63,915 bases of DNA from Clostridia bacterium. Its GTDB lineage: Bacteria; Bacillota_A; Clostridia; Oscillospirales; CAG-272. This document shows, piece after piece, positions 7,926 through 15,739 of the stretch. Under the pieces are notes generated by a model. That model was not told the DNA's origin, ran no database searches, and saw nothing but the letters and a program-made list of their open reading frames with translations. The position numbers were made by a program, and so were the translations under genes. The stretch spans positions 1 to 63,915 of the forward strand of contig JAFVXC010000029.1 of NCBI GenBank assembly GCA_017501345.1. Direction: 5' to 3'. Each line of letters starts with the position of its first letter. Position 1 is the stretch's first letter.

Positions 7926-9374
7926 ATGAAAAAAAGGTTGGTTGCTTTGCTTATGTTTTCTTTATTTCTTTTTATGACAGCATGTAGTACGACGGAAGAT
8001 ATTATTACGCCTGACACGACGGGGGGCGTTGAGACCTCGAATACGGAAACGACCACGCCCCCCGATGACACCGATCCCGACCCCAAGCCTGTCGTCGCCC
8101 CCAAGCTGACGGCGCAGGAATTCCAAAATACCATCCAATACGTAGAAAAGTGTCGCGACGATAAGAAACTGTCCTATGCCGCCTTCGCGGTAGGAAACCG
8201 CGCGGGAGAATTTTTCCATTGGACGCTTGAGGGAACGAACGACGAAACGCTTTTTGATATGGCGTCCGTGACCAAAGCCGCAGTCGTAACTCCCCTGTTC
8301 CTTCTCGCTCAACAAGAGGGACTCTTACACTGGAGCGATACGCTGGATATGCACGTAAACGCGACCGGAGATAAAGCGAAGATCACGCTTGCGCATCTGC
8401 TGACACATTCGTCCGGCATTAGTACGACCAAAGTAAGAACCGAGGTTTCTGATCCCTCGGAGGCAATTGACGCAATTCTTTCCCGCAAGCTTGCCTACGA
8501 AACCGGCTCCAAAACCCTCTATTCCTGTAGCAATTTTATTCTTTTGGGTCATATATTGGAGCAAACCTACGGAAAGACGCTTGACGTACTGTTTTTGGAA
8601 AAGATCGCTCCTGCTTTGAATATGCCGAATTCGGGCTATAAGCTGTTTGAAAATACAACGAATATCGCCAAGCACCAAAAAAGTAAAAACCGTGTCAACG
8701 ACGGCGACGCGCACTTTTTGGGAGACGTAGCGGGAAATGCGGGACTGTTTTCCAACATTGTCGATATGGCGTCCTATGCCACGGAGCTGTCCAAGGGCTT
8801 TCCTACTTTGATCTCCCCCGAGCTTTTCCAATCGGCATTGGATAACCGCATTGAAAACCGTTGTATCGGATTAAGCGTTCTTGCCGATACGAACACGGTG
8901 CGCGGACAGCTGTTGCTCGGTGGCAGCTACGGACACACGGGATATACGGGTCAAAGCGTTTACGCCGACCCCGAAACCGGATTATGGGTGGTTGCGCTGA
9001 CCAACACGAAATACCACAGCTCGGAGCTGGGCAGCGGATTTTATACCGCGCTGGCAAAGGATCTGCTTTCTTACGAAGTGGGTATCGGTCTGACGGAGGA
9101 GTCCGGTGCTTCTTCCGATCCCGTTACGGGGGCGGTCACCTTTGAGGATAACCTTACCGTAAGTGAGGTTGTAAGCGGTTCTCTCGCAGACGGTATCCTG
9201 CAAGTCGGCGACATCATCGTCAAAGTAACGGTAAACGGCTATAGGACCAATGTCAAAACGCAAAGAGACTTCGTGCGTAAAGTTGTTACGGTAAAAGAAG
9301 GTGACGTCGTGACCCTCAAAATCCGTCGCGGTACAGAGGAGAAGACCGTTGACATTCCATCCAATAGGGAGTAA
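7926..9374 (+). CDS. Beta-lactamase-fold serine hydrolase lipoprotein with C-terminal PDZ domain
   Basis: 482 aa. It begins with a lipoprotein signal peptide (lipobox MTAC, Cys20), so it is anchored outside the membrane, followed by a Thr/Pro/Asp linker (30-60). The beta-lactamase/penicillin-binding-like domain shows the nucleophile motif SVTK (114-117) and HTG (337-339). The usual Y-x-N appears as YSC (199-201), an unusual residue at the third position. Residues about 405-475 form a PDZ-like domain. AAGGAG lies ten bases before the chosen start. Likely roles are a peptidase or esterase acting on cell wall or peptides; true beta-lactamase activity is not implied. Confidence 0.85.
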   Translation: MKKRLVALLMFSLFLFMTACSTTEDIITPDTTGGVETSNTETTTPPDDTDPDPKPVVAPKLTAQEFQNTIQYVEKCRDDKKLSYAAFAVGNRAGEFFHWTLEGTNDETLFDMASVTKAAVVTPLFLLAQQEGLLHWSDTLDMHVNATGDKAKITLAHLLTHSSGISTTKVRTEVSDPSEAIDAILSRKLAYETGSKTLYSCSNFILLGHILEQTYGKTLDVLFLEKIAPALNMPNSGYKLFENTTNIAKHQKSKNRVNDGDAHFLGDVAGNAGLFSNIVDMASYATELSKGFPTLISPELFQSALDNRIENRCIGLSVLADTNTVRGQLLLGGSYGHTGYTGQSVYADPETGLWVVALTNTKYHSSELGSGFYTALAKDLLSYEVGIGLTEESGASSDPVTGAVTFEDNLTVSEVVSGSLADGILQVGDIIVKVTVNGYRTNVKTQRDFVRKVVTVKEGDVVTLKIRRGTEEKTVDIPSNRE

Positions 9375-9388
9375 CAGCATATTCATCA

Positions 9389-9425
9389 AAAAGGGAACCC
9401 GAGCCTTGTGTTCGATTTCCCTTTT
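9389..9425 (+). terminator. Terminator after the serine hydrolase
   Basis: The stem AAAAGGGAA/TTCCCTTTT with a 19-nt loop, T-rich on the 3' side, lies 15 bp after the stop codon. Confidence 0.6.
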
Positions 9426-9560
9426 CTTTATACAAAATAAAACAAAAAAGAAAACCGAACACAATGCGGCGTACCCTTAAGGACAGTTTTCTAAAATTAG
9501 CAGAATATGTTTTCTCCTAAAAGAAAATATTTAGTGTAATATCTTTATATGAAATGAAAC

Positions 9561-9634
9561 AAGCGGAGGACAAAGTTCTCCGCTTCAGATCACTGACAAA
9601 GCCTATCTCAAGCGCGAGATAGGCTTTGTTTTTT
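9561..9634 (+). terminator. Two successive hairpins, the second a strong terminator
   Basis: The first stem is AAGCGGAG/CTCCGCTT (9561-9585). The second is a perfect 14-bp stem (9596-9609 with 9616-9629) followed by TTTTT. No open reading frame precedes them. They may end an untranslated RNA or mark a lost gene. The rest of 9426-9714 shows nothing recognisable. Confidence 0.6.
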
Positions 9635-9714
9635 GCAAAGAAACAGCAAAAACATGAGGAAATCGGAGGTATCCCTCCAGCATAGGTTGGCAATCTTCTT
9701 CATATTCTGCACGG

Positions 9715-9781
9715 CGGCAGTGGCACGTAAGGACTACCCGTCACCTCCCTCGCGTTAAAGTTCTGAATCTTGTCACCTCGA
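9715..9781 (+). repeat. 67-bp direct repeat ending in a tRNA-Pro 3' end (right copy)
   Basis: It differs from 1554-1620 at one base. Unlike that copy it continues into 20 bp that match the start of the tRNA-Pro terminator (compare 1458-1476 with 9782-9801, one mismatch). This makes it the better candidate for a right attachment site. Confidence 0.8.
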
Positions 9782-9832
9782 TAAAAACAAAAAGGAAGGC
9801 TCGCCTCTGCATTATTAGCGGAGAAAAACACG

Positions 9833-9870
9833 AACACCACCAAGGAGATTTCTTTGGTGGTGTTTTTTGT
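9833..9870 (+). terminator. Hairpin terminator
   Basis: An 11-bp stem AACACCACCAA/TTGGTGGTGTT with a 10-nt loop, followed by TTTT. No gene is visible just upstream. Confidence 0.6.
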
Positions 9871-9886
9871 TGAGACGGGCTTACAT

Positions 9887-10024
9887 AAAGGCTCCCTCCG
9901 GGAGGGAGCTGGCGCCGAAGGCGACTGAGGGAGAGCGCGTTATTATGAGGTCAATCTAAATTCCAAGTCACGCAGGCTCCTTCCACCGCTATCGCGGTCC
10001 CCCTCCCTCTCGGAGGGAGGCTTT
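9887..10024. mobile_element. MITE-like palindromic element
   Basis: 138 bp bounded by imperfect 22-bp inverted repeats (GGCTCCCTCCGGGAGGGAG at the left, its near-complement at the right). Internal GC-rich hairpins are present (GGCGCCGAAGGCGAC, ACCGCTATCGCGGT) and there is no coding capacity. Similar short GC-rich palindromes are dispersed in many gut Clostridia. Confidence 0.6.
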
Positions 10025-10242
10025 TGCGTGCCGCTCCTCTGCGGATAGTGGGTTCGGGCTTCTGCCCGATTATGCGCGGACTGCCACGCGCTATGCTTGC
10101 CCCAGACGAGAGCGTCGGGAAACATGGAGAACTCAAACCATATTAGAAAAATTCTCTCCAAATGAGTTATTGTTTTCAAGTATAAATGTGCTATAATAGT
10201 AGTAGGATAAGCGCTGATCCAAAACATTTTGGAGGAACTACT

Positions 10243-10290
10243 ATGATTAAACTTGGAGAAAAAAGCCACCACGTTTTTCATGGTGGCTAA
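10243..10290 (+). pseudogene. 5' remnant of a small gene, possibly an XRE-type regulator
   Basis: A TATAAT box at 10192-10197, a ribosome site GGAGG (10231-10235) and an ATG lead into 15 codons starting MIKLGEK. Many XRE helix-turn-helix regulators begin this way. The frame then runs straight into a terminator-like hairpin (GCCACCA...TGGTGGC) and stops. Promoter and start are intact but the gene body is gone, which suggests a deletion. A real 15-residue leader peptide is the alternative. Confidence 0.4.
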
Positions 10291-10374
10291 TTTCATTTTA
10301 CCGCTAATTTTGCACGCCTTCGCCCTTCCTTTTTGTTTTCATTCCTTCAGTCATTCATTGAGGCGGACTGCCTT

Positions 10375-10445
10375 AGTGAGACAGCCCACCTTTTCGATCA
10401 CGAAAACCAGAACGCATACTTCTCCATCGCATCCATCAGCGCCTT
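10375..10445 (-). repeat. Original copy of the 71-bp segment duplicated at 6754
   Basis: Covers the last 15 codons and stop of the UroD gene plus 23 bp past the stop; pairs with 6754-6824 at an offset of 3621 bp. Confidence 0.85.
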
Positions 10446-11456
10446 GACGTTTCGGAGCGGAACACCGGGATAGAGCCCGTAGATCATCGTCAGCCCACCC
10501 TCGGGGGTCGCGATCTTCGTGACCTCCTCGCGGATGAGCGCGTCAATCTCCTCGGGTGTGCCGTGCGGCGTGACCGACTGACGGTCGATGTCGAGGTCGA
10601 CACAGACCTTCCCTCTGAACTTCTCCGCGATCCAGTCGATGCCGTTCACGAGATCCTGCAGATTGATGATCTCGACGCCGCTGTCGACGATGTCGTCAAC
10701 GAGGGTGCGGATGTCACCGTCCGAGTGCATATGGATCGGGATCCCCGCGTCGCGCGCGGGCTGCATGATCCTCTCGTACGAGGGCTTGATGTAGCGTCTG
10801 AACATATCGGGTGAGAGCATCGGTCCCATCTGCATACCGAGGTCCTCGGGATAAGACATCGATACACAGCCGTTGTCGACGAAGCGCCTGACGAGCGCGA
10901 GGTTAAACGCGGTGAGCTCATCGATGAGCTCGTCGAGAAGGGGCTCCTCGTCCATCATATCGCAGAGAATATTCTCGTATCCGCGCAGATCACAAAGCTG
11001 GAGGAAGGTGTGACCGTGGCGCAGAGAGCCCTTAAAGCTACCGCCCGCCTCCTTGATCTGCTTCCATTTCGCGGTCTTGCTCTCCCAGTTGACGGGATAT
11101 AGCCCATCCGTCGTATTCGGATCCGCGATCTGCCACGTCGTGTGGAAGGCATCCCAATCGGCAAGCGGATGCTCAAGCACCGTGCCGGTGATTCCGTTGT
11201 CTGCGGTGTACCACGTGCAGCCCATCACGTCGGTGTATGGCTGTCCTGCGCGTGCCTTCGGTGAATATTTCGGCATCCAATCGGGCGCGGGGCGACTAAA
11301 ATCCGGAAAGAGGAATTTATGCTCCTCCATCAGGTCAAAGAGCGCCTCCTTATCGTAGTGGTGCCAGCACGCCGCATTGATGACAAAGGTCATCGGGATG
11401 TACTCAGGGCGCTCAAACCGCGCCGCCTGTCTTACGTTCGTTATCTTGTCTGCCAT
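10398..11456 (-). CDS. UroD-family corrinoid methyltransferase, divergent (UroD-1)
   Basis: 352 aa from the ATG at 11456, which has TGAGGT eight bases upstream and begins four bases after the activator gene stops. It has a uroporphyrinogen-decarboxylase fold of the MtaA/MtbA/CmuA group, whose members move methyl groups to or from a cobamide. The zinc-site region reads HMHSDGD (242-248), with Asp where the Cys ligand should be. No Cys is present in the GLYPGVP segment where the third ligand belongs. It may therefore bind metal differently or act as the substrate-side methyltransferase. It is the last gene of the operon, and its 3' end is duplicated at 6754. Confidence 0.82.
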   Translation of the reverse strand: MADKITNVRQAARFERPEYIPMTFVINAACWHHYDKEALFDLMEEHKFLFPDFSRPAPDWMPKYSPKARAGQPYTDVMGCTWYTADNGITGTVLEHPLADWDAFHTTWQIADPNTTDGLYPVNWESKTAKWKQIKEAGGSFKGSLRHGHTFLQLCDLRGYENILCDMMDEEPLLDELIDELTAFNLALVRRFVDNGCVSMSYPEDLGMQMGPMLSPDMFRRYIKPSYERIMQPARDAGIPIHMHSDGDIRTLVDDIVDSGVEIINLQDLVNGIDWIAEKFRGKVCVDLDIDRQSVTPHGTPEEIDALIREEVTKIATPEGGLTMIYGLYPGVPLRNVKALMDAMEKYAFWFS

Positions 11457-11460
11457 TCGT

Positions 11461-12972
11461 TCATACCTCACATTCCTCAAGAATCATTCCCGACATATAC
11501 CTGTCGGAAAATACGGAGCTCGTGGAAAGGTCAAGCACCGTTGCCTCCTTCGACATCTGTTTGGTCTTTTCTCTGAAGGCGGCGCCGAGTAAGAGCATCG
11601 AGGCACCCGCGAGCGCGGCATTTCCGACAGCCTCGAGATTTTCCGCAAGCGCCGTCGGAAGAAGTCCGATCCTTGCGGCGCTCGTGCGGTTCAGATAGCT
11701 TCCGAAGCCGCCCGCAACAAGGAAGCGCGGGATCTGATCCGCCCGCAGCCCCTCGCTGTCGAGCAGGGTGCAGAGTCCTGCACAGATCGCACTCTTCGCA
11801 ATCTGGAGCATCCGCACGTCCTTCTGCGTCAGCGTCACGGGCTCTCTGACCGTAAACGGCTCGTCCTCGAGAAATCCGCTTTCGTCGAGGATCTCCCCTT
11901 GGAGCATACACGCGACGGCGTCGACGAGTCCGCTTCCGCAGATCCCGACGGGCGCGCCGTCACCGATCACGTGCGCGGAAATCACGCCGTTTTCGACCGT
12001 AACCTTGTCGATCGCCCCGACGGCACCGCGCATACCCATCGATATGCCGACGCCCTCAAAGGCGGGTCCCGCAGCGGTCGAGCAGACGGTAAGCCTCCCA
12101 TCGCAGTACAGCGCCATCTCACCGTTCGTGCCGATGTCCGCAAGCATCGCGGTGCCGCCCCCACACAGCTCGGTCGCGAGGATCGCGCAGGTGGTATCGG
12201 CTCCGACAAACGCGGAAATACACGCGGGGAGATATACGGGAGTCTCGGGCGAAAGAGCGGAAAGAGAAAGCTCACCCGCCGTCACCGTTTCCCCGAAGAG
12301 CCGCCGCGCCGCAAAGGGGGCGTGCGAAAAGGGCTCGCAGGATTCCCCTGTGAGGAGGGACAGCATCACGGTGTTCCCCGTAATGCAGACGCCGTCGATC
12401 TCGGTCGGAATGATCCCTGCCTCGTTCGCAAGCTCAACCGTCATACGGTCCAGCGCACCTCGGATCGCCCCTGCAAGCAGATCCCCCTTCCCCGCAAGCG
12501 ATGCCTCGATGCGGGAGATCACGTCGGCGCCCCACTCGGACTGCGGATTCAGCCCCGACGTCTGTGCGAGGAGCTTTCCGCACACGTCATAAAGACGAGC
12601 CGCAAGCGTAGTCGTGCCGACGTCGATCGCAACGCCGTAATGCGAAAAGGTCGGATCGAGTAAAAATGCGGGCAGAGTGCCTTCCGTAACGATCTGCGAC
12701 GTCTCCCGTTCGTGTAAGGGCTCGACCGTACAGTCTCCCTCGACACGCGCAAGACAGGCAAGCCGTACGCCGCCTTCCTGCTCCTCGGGGGTCAGATGCT
12801 TACGCTCCGCATCGGAAAGAGCCGAGAGCGCCCCTCTCGCGATCACCTTGCATTTTCCGCATTTTCCGTGACCGCCGCAGGGCTTTTCCCCCTTCGTGAT
12901 CTCGGAAAGTGTCTGTCCTATCCCGGCGGGGATCTCCCTGCCGCCGTACCTTACCGTAACCGTATTGCTCAT
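11461..12972 (-). CDS. RACo-type reductive activator of corrinoid proteins
   Basis: 503 aa. The N-terminus is a plant-type [2Fe-2S] ferredoxin domain with Cys32, Cys38, Cys41 and Cys73. The remainder is the DUF4445/ASKHA ATP-binding domain with phosphate motifs such as AIDVGTTTLAARL and DIGTNGEMAL. Proteins of this family use ATP and a low-potential electron to rescue oxidised Co(II) corrinoid back to Co(I). Its presence is the best evidence that the surrounding UroD proteins are cobamide methyltransferases. The start overlaps the DUF2284 stop as ATGA. Confidence 0.92.
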   Translation of the reverse strand: MSNTVTVRYGGREIPAGIGQTLSEITKGEKPCGGHGKCGKCKVIARGALSALSDAERKHLTPEEQEGGVRLACLARVEGDCTVEPLHERETSQIVTEGTLPAFLLDPTFSHYGVAIDVGTTTLAARLYDVCGKLLAQTSGLNPQSEWGADVISRIEASLAGKGDLLAGAIRGALDRMTVELANEAGIIPTEIDGVCITGNTVMLSLLTGESCEPFSHAPFAARRLFGETVTAGELSLSALSPETPVYLPACISAFVGADTTCAILATELCGGGTAMLADIGTNGEMALYCDGRLTVCSTAAGPAFEGVGISMGMRGAVGAIDKVTVENGVISAHVIGDGAPVGICGSGLVDAVACMLQGEILDESGFLEDEPFTVREPVTLTQKDVRMLQIAKSAICAGLCTLLDSEGLRADQIPRFLVAGGFGSYLNRTSAARIGLLPTALAENLEAVGNAALAGASMLLLGAAFREKTKQMSKEATVLDLSTSSVFSDRYMSGMILEECEV

Positions 12973-13544
12973 CCCTTTTCTCCGTCAAGCGAAAACAGAA
13001 CCGCACCGAAATAGGTGACGGTATCCTGACCGTTGATGTACCGCATACCCGCCGCATCTGCAAGCCGTGACACGTTCACGCCGTACGCTTCCAGCGACGG
13101 CATCGCACGCTCGGGATAGCGGCAGGGCTCGTTCGTCCTCCTCGAGCAGGTCTCGCACACACCGCAGCCGCCCGCACCGAGGTGCAGTACCCGCTCGATC
13201 CCGCATTCGCGAAAAACGTCACGGAGCTTTTGTGCGATCGGGTAGGTGCGCTTCTTCGCCTCGATCATCCCCTCAAAGTCAAAGCTGTCTTCAAGGGAGG
13301 TGACCGTCTGATATACGAGCGCATAATCGTATTTCGCGACCTCCGAAATCAATACGTCGATGTCTCCGACGTCGGGCGGACACATCCAGCACCTGCCGTA
13401 CATCCCGCAGGAATTCGCTTCACACATCGCACGGAAGGCGCGGTCAAGCGAGATCTCCCGCGCGTCTATTATGCCCGTCTTGTATGCTCCGAGTGCGATC
13501 GGAGCCGCCTTGAGGGCTTCAAAAAGCGTATCTTTATTTTCCAT
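12969..13544 (-). CDS. DUF2284 cysteine-rich metal-binding protein
   Basis: 191 aa from the ATG at 13544, which overlaps the preceding UroD stop by 11 bp and has GGGTGAG upstream. Two Cys clusters are seen. The first spans C-x5-C-x5-C-x2-C (in NSCGMYGRCWMCPPD). The second is CGVCETC with a further Cys in NEPCRYPERAMPS. The spacing suggests one or two Fe-S clusters. DUF2284 genes are often found beside corrinoid methyltransferases, but their function is not established. An electron-transfer role toward the activator encoded next is an inference. Confidence 0.85.
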   Translation of the reverse strand: MENKDTLFEALKAAPIALGAYKTGIIDAREISLDRAFRAMCEANSCGMYGRCWMCPPDVGDIDVLISEVAKYDYALVYQTVTSLEDSFDFEGMIEAKKRTYPIAQKLRDVFRECGIERVLHLGAGGCGVCETCSRRTNEPCRYPERAMPSLEAYGVNVSRLADAAGMRYINGQDTVTYFGAVLFSLDGEKG

Positions 13545-14547
13545 AATACTCACCCGACGCCTGAAAGAAGGCGTCAATATTCTCCCACGGTGTCATTGGA
13601 GGAATGTCACAGCCCGACGAAAGAACGAAGTTCGGATATTTCATACATTTTTCCATCAGGGAAAGCGTCTTTTCCCTGACCGTTTCGGGTGTTCCCATCC
13701 TGAGAACGCCCGCAGGGTCGACGTTGCCCATCACGACGACGTCACCGGGGACTCTCGGGATGATGTCCCTTTCCATATCGACGGCATTGCCGAAATGGTA
13801 CGCCGCGCATCCCGTAGATAGGATTGAATCGAGCATCAAAGCCACATTGTCGCCGCAATTGTGATAGATCACGGCAAAGCCGTCGTCCTGAACCGCGTCG
13901 ACGATCCGCTTCACGTAGGGCGAGGAGAATTCCGCTTCCAGCGCGGGAGAGAGGAGTCCCGCCACGGGCTCTGCCATCACGATACCGTCAGCACCCGCCG
14001 CCTTATATGCCGCAGCGTACTCTGTGAGGAAGGCAGTCACCTTCTCAAGGACGAGCTTCACCATCTCGGGCTCGTCATAGCAGTCCATCATAATTTCCGA
14101 CACGTCAAGAAGCCGTGCGGCAAGCGAGAACGGCCCGATCATTCCCGCAAGCACGGGGCGGTCGGTTATCTCCCCCGAGACCTTGCTGATCGCATCAATG
14201 TAGATCTGCGTTCTGCCGCTGCCAATCGGGGGCACCTCGAGTGCCTCAGCTTCCCCGATATCGTGTACGAGCCTGCCCTTTACGGTGGGCACCTCCTCGT
14301 CGGAAACGCACACCTCGGCGCCGAAGCACTCCGCCTCGACCGAAAGATCCATAAAGCTGACCGACGCACCCGCGTCGACGCGGTCTGCGACCAGCTTCAT
14401 TCCCTTCGCCTGAAGATCGCTGTCCGAGATCAGCTGACGGACGGTGACACCGAGGAGGGACACACAGGGAAAGGACAGGACGGGGATCGGCTTCTTCTCC
14501 CCCGCTTCCTTCAGCCCCTCTATCCATAATTTCATATTTCTTTTCAT
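13534..14547 (-). CDS. UroD-family methylcobamide methyltransferase with complete zinc site (UroD-2)
   Basis: 337 aa from the ATG at 14547 with GGGAG seven bases upstream. It is the only one of the five paralogues with the full MtaA/MtbA/CmuA zinc triad. His229 and Cys231 lie in HNCGD, and Cys313 in SSGCDIPP. That predicts an MT-II enzyme taking the methyl group from methyl-Co(III) and passing it to a thiol or pteridine acceptor. In an acetogen-like host the acceptor would be tetrahydrofolate. It lacks the N-terminal Arg-rich HemE substrate motif, so it is not the heme enzyme. Confidence 0.88.
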   Translation of the reverse strand: MKRNMKLWIEGLKEAGEKKPIPVLSFPCVSLLGVTVRQLISDSDLQAKGMKLVADRVDAGASVSFMDLSVEAECFGAEVCVSDEEVPTVKGRLVHDIGEAEALEVPPIGSGRTQIYIDAISKVSGEITDRPVLAGMIGPFSLAARLLDVSEIMMDCYDEPEMVKLVLEKVTAFLTEYAAAYKAAGADGIVMAEPVAGLLSPALEAEFSSPYVKRIVDAVQDDGFAVIYHNCGDNVALMLDSILSTGCAAYHFGNAVDMERDIIPRVPGDVVVMGNVDPAGVLRMGTPETVREKTLSLMEKCMKYPNFVLSSGCDIPPMTPWENIDAFFQASGEYYGK

Positions 14548-14563
14548 GGTAAATCTCCCAAAA

Positions 14564-15634
14564 TCAGTATTTTCCAAGACTGTGCGCAAGCCGTGCAATC
14601 TCGGTCATATTTTCAAGGGAAACCGAATTCGGGATCGAGTGGTCGGAGGCAAACACGTAGCCGCCCCCCTCCTTCATTGCGGGAATGATGCGCTCCATCT
14701 CTGCCTTGACGAGGTCGATATCGTCCCAAAGCTGTGCGTTGATGCCGCCGTGGAAGGCGAGCTTGTCGCCGTAAAGCTCCTTCAGTCTGAAGGGATCCAT
14801 CCCCGCCTTGATCTCGAGCGGGTTCAGCATCTCAACACCCGTCTCAATGACGTCGGGAAGAAGGGGCTCGATGAAGCCGCAGGAATGCATCTCGGTGACG
14901 AGTCCTCTCTCGTGCGCCCAGTCGACCGCCTTCTTATGGAAGGGCTTGACGATCTCACGGTAAAGGTCGGGCGAGAAGAAGGGCGAGCCCTTATAGCCCA
15001 TATCGTCGTACCAGAAGATGCCGTCAAACTCGTAGCCCGCGTCAAGAATGCGCTGACAGAGGTCGAGCGAAACGTCGAGATAGGTCCCGATCATATCCTT
15101 GACCCATTCGGGCTCCTCGTACATTCCGATCAGCACGTTCTCGGTACCCGCCATATGCGAATGCACGACGTCGAAGCCGAACCAGAGGGTGAGCTGACGG
15201 AATCTTCCCTCCCTCGTCCACTTCGGATGGTTCTCCGCAAGTCCCTTCCACGGGATGCGGTCATCCGAATAGGTCAGCATTGCCTTCTTGCACTCCTCCC
15301 ATCGGTCGGAGTCGCAATAATAATACTCCAGCGTCTCGGGAGTCGAATCAAGCTCCTGAAAGGACTTCTGCGTCGCCCCCCATTTTGTCGTCACGATCTT
15401 ATACCTGTCGTTCTCCTCGATCACCTTTCGCGGGAAGCGTGGCGAGTTGTCGGGCTTCACGCGGATCACGTGATCAAAGCCGAAGTGATCCTCCCACGGA
15501 ACACCCGCAGGCATTCCCTCGTCGTACCATCTCTTCTTCGTTCCCTTCCACGCCGTGTCGTACATCGGAATGCGGTCGACCTCCTGACGGCGATAGGTGC
15601 GGAGCATCCGCTCTCTTTCGGTAAGCGCTGTCAT
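14564..15634 (-). CDS. UroD-family methyltransferase (UroD-3)
   Basis: 356 aa. It has a UroD fold with EMHSCGF (His250, Cys252) matching the first two zinc ligands. The third ligand region reads FASDHSIP without Cys. The segment DRWEECKKAML and the aromatic-rich stretch around WYDDMGYKGSPFFSP are shared with methoxyl-demethylase-type UroD proteins. It lies 16 bp upstream of UroD-2. A terminator-like hairpin 30 bp before its start may tune its expression relative to the upstream genes. The likely role is substrate-side methyl transfer to the corrinoid protein. Confidence 0.82.
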   Translation of the reverse strand: MTALTERERMLRTYRRQEVDRIPMYDTAWKGTKKRWYDEGMPAGVPWEDHFGFDHVIRVKPDNSPRFPRKVIEENDRYKIVTTKWGATQKSFQELDSTPETLEYYYCDSDRWEECKKAMLTYSDDRIPWKGLAENHPKWTREGRFRQLTLWFGFDVVHSHMAGTENVLIGMYEEPEWVKDMIGTYLDVSLDLCQRILDAGYEFDGIFWYDDMGYKGSPFFSPDLYREIVKPFHKKAVDWAHERGLVTEMHSCGFIEPLLPDVIETGVEMLNPLEIKAGMDPFRLKELYGDKLAFHGGINAQLWDDIDLVKAEMERIIPAMKEGGGYVFASDHSIPNSVSLENMTEIARLAHSLGKY

Positions 15635-15664
15635 ATCTCAATCCATCCTTTCTTCGATCTATAT

Positions 15665-15709
15665 AAAAAGGGCTGCAGTGCGCTACAAGCCGTAGCGTAG
15701 CAGCAGCCC
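15665..15709 (-). terminator. Intra-operon hairpin terminator or attenuator
   Basis: GGGCTGC/GCAGCCC and CGCTAC/GTAGCG stems are followed on the minus strand by TTTTTATA. It lies between UroD-4 and UroD-3, so it could lower expression of the distal half of the operon. Confidence 0.65.
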
Positions 15710-15739
15710 TGCCGCGCCCGTGCCTTTCCGCGCGCAGTA

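Noticed and set aside
1554..9781. Active prophage or integrative conjugative element
   Set aside because: No integrase, relaxase, capsid or replication genes are visible between the repeats.
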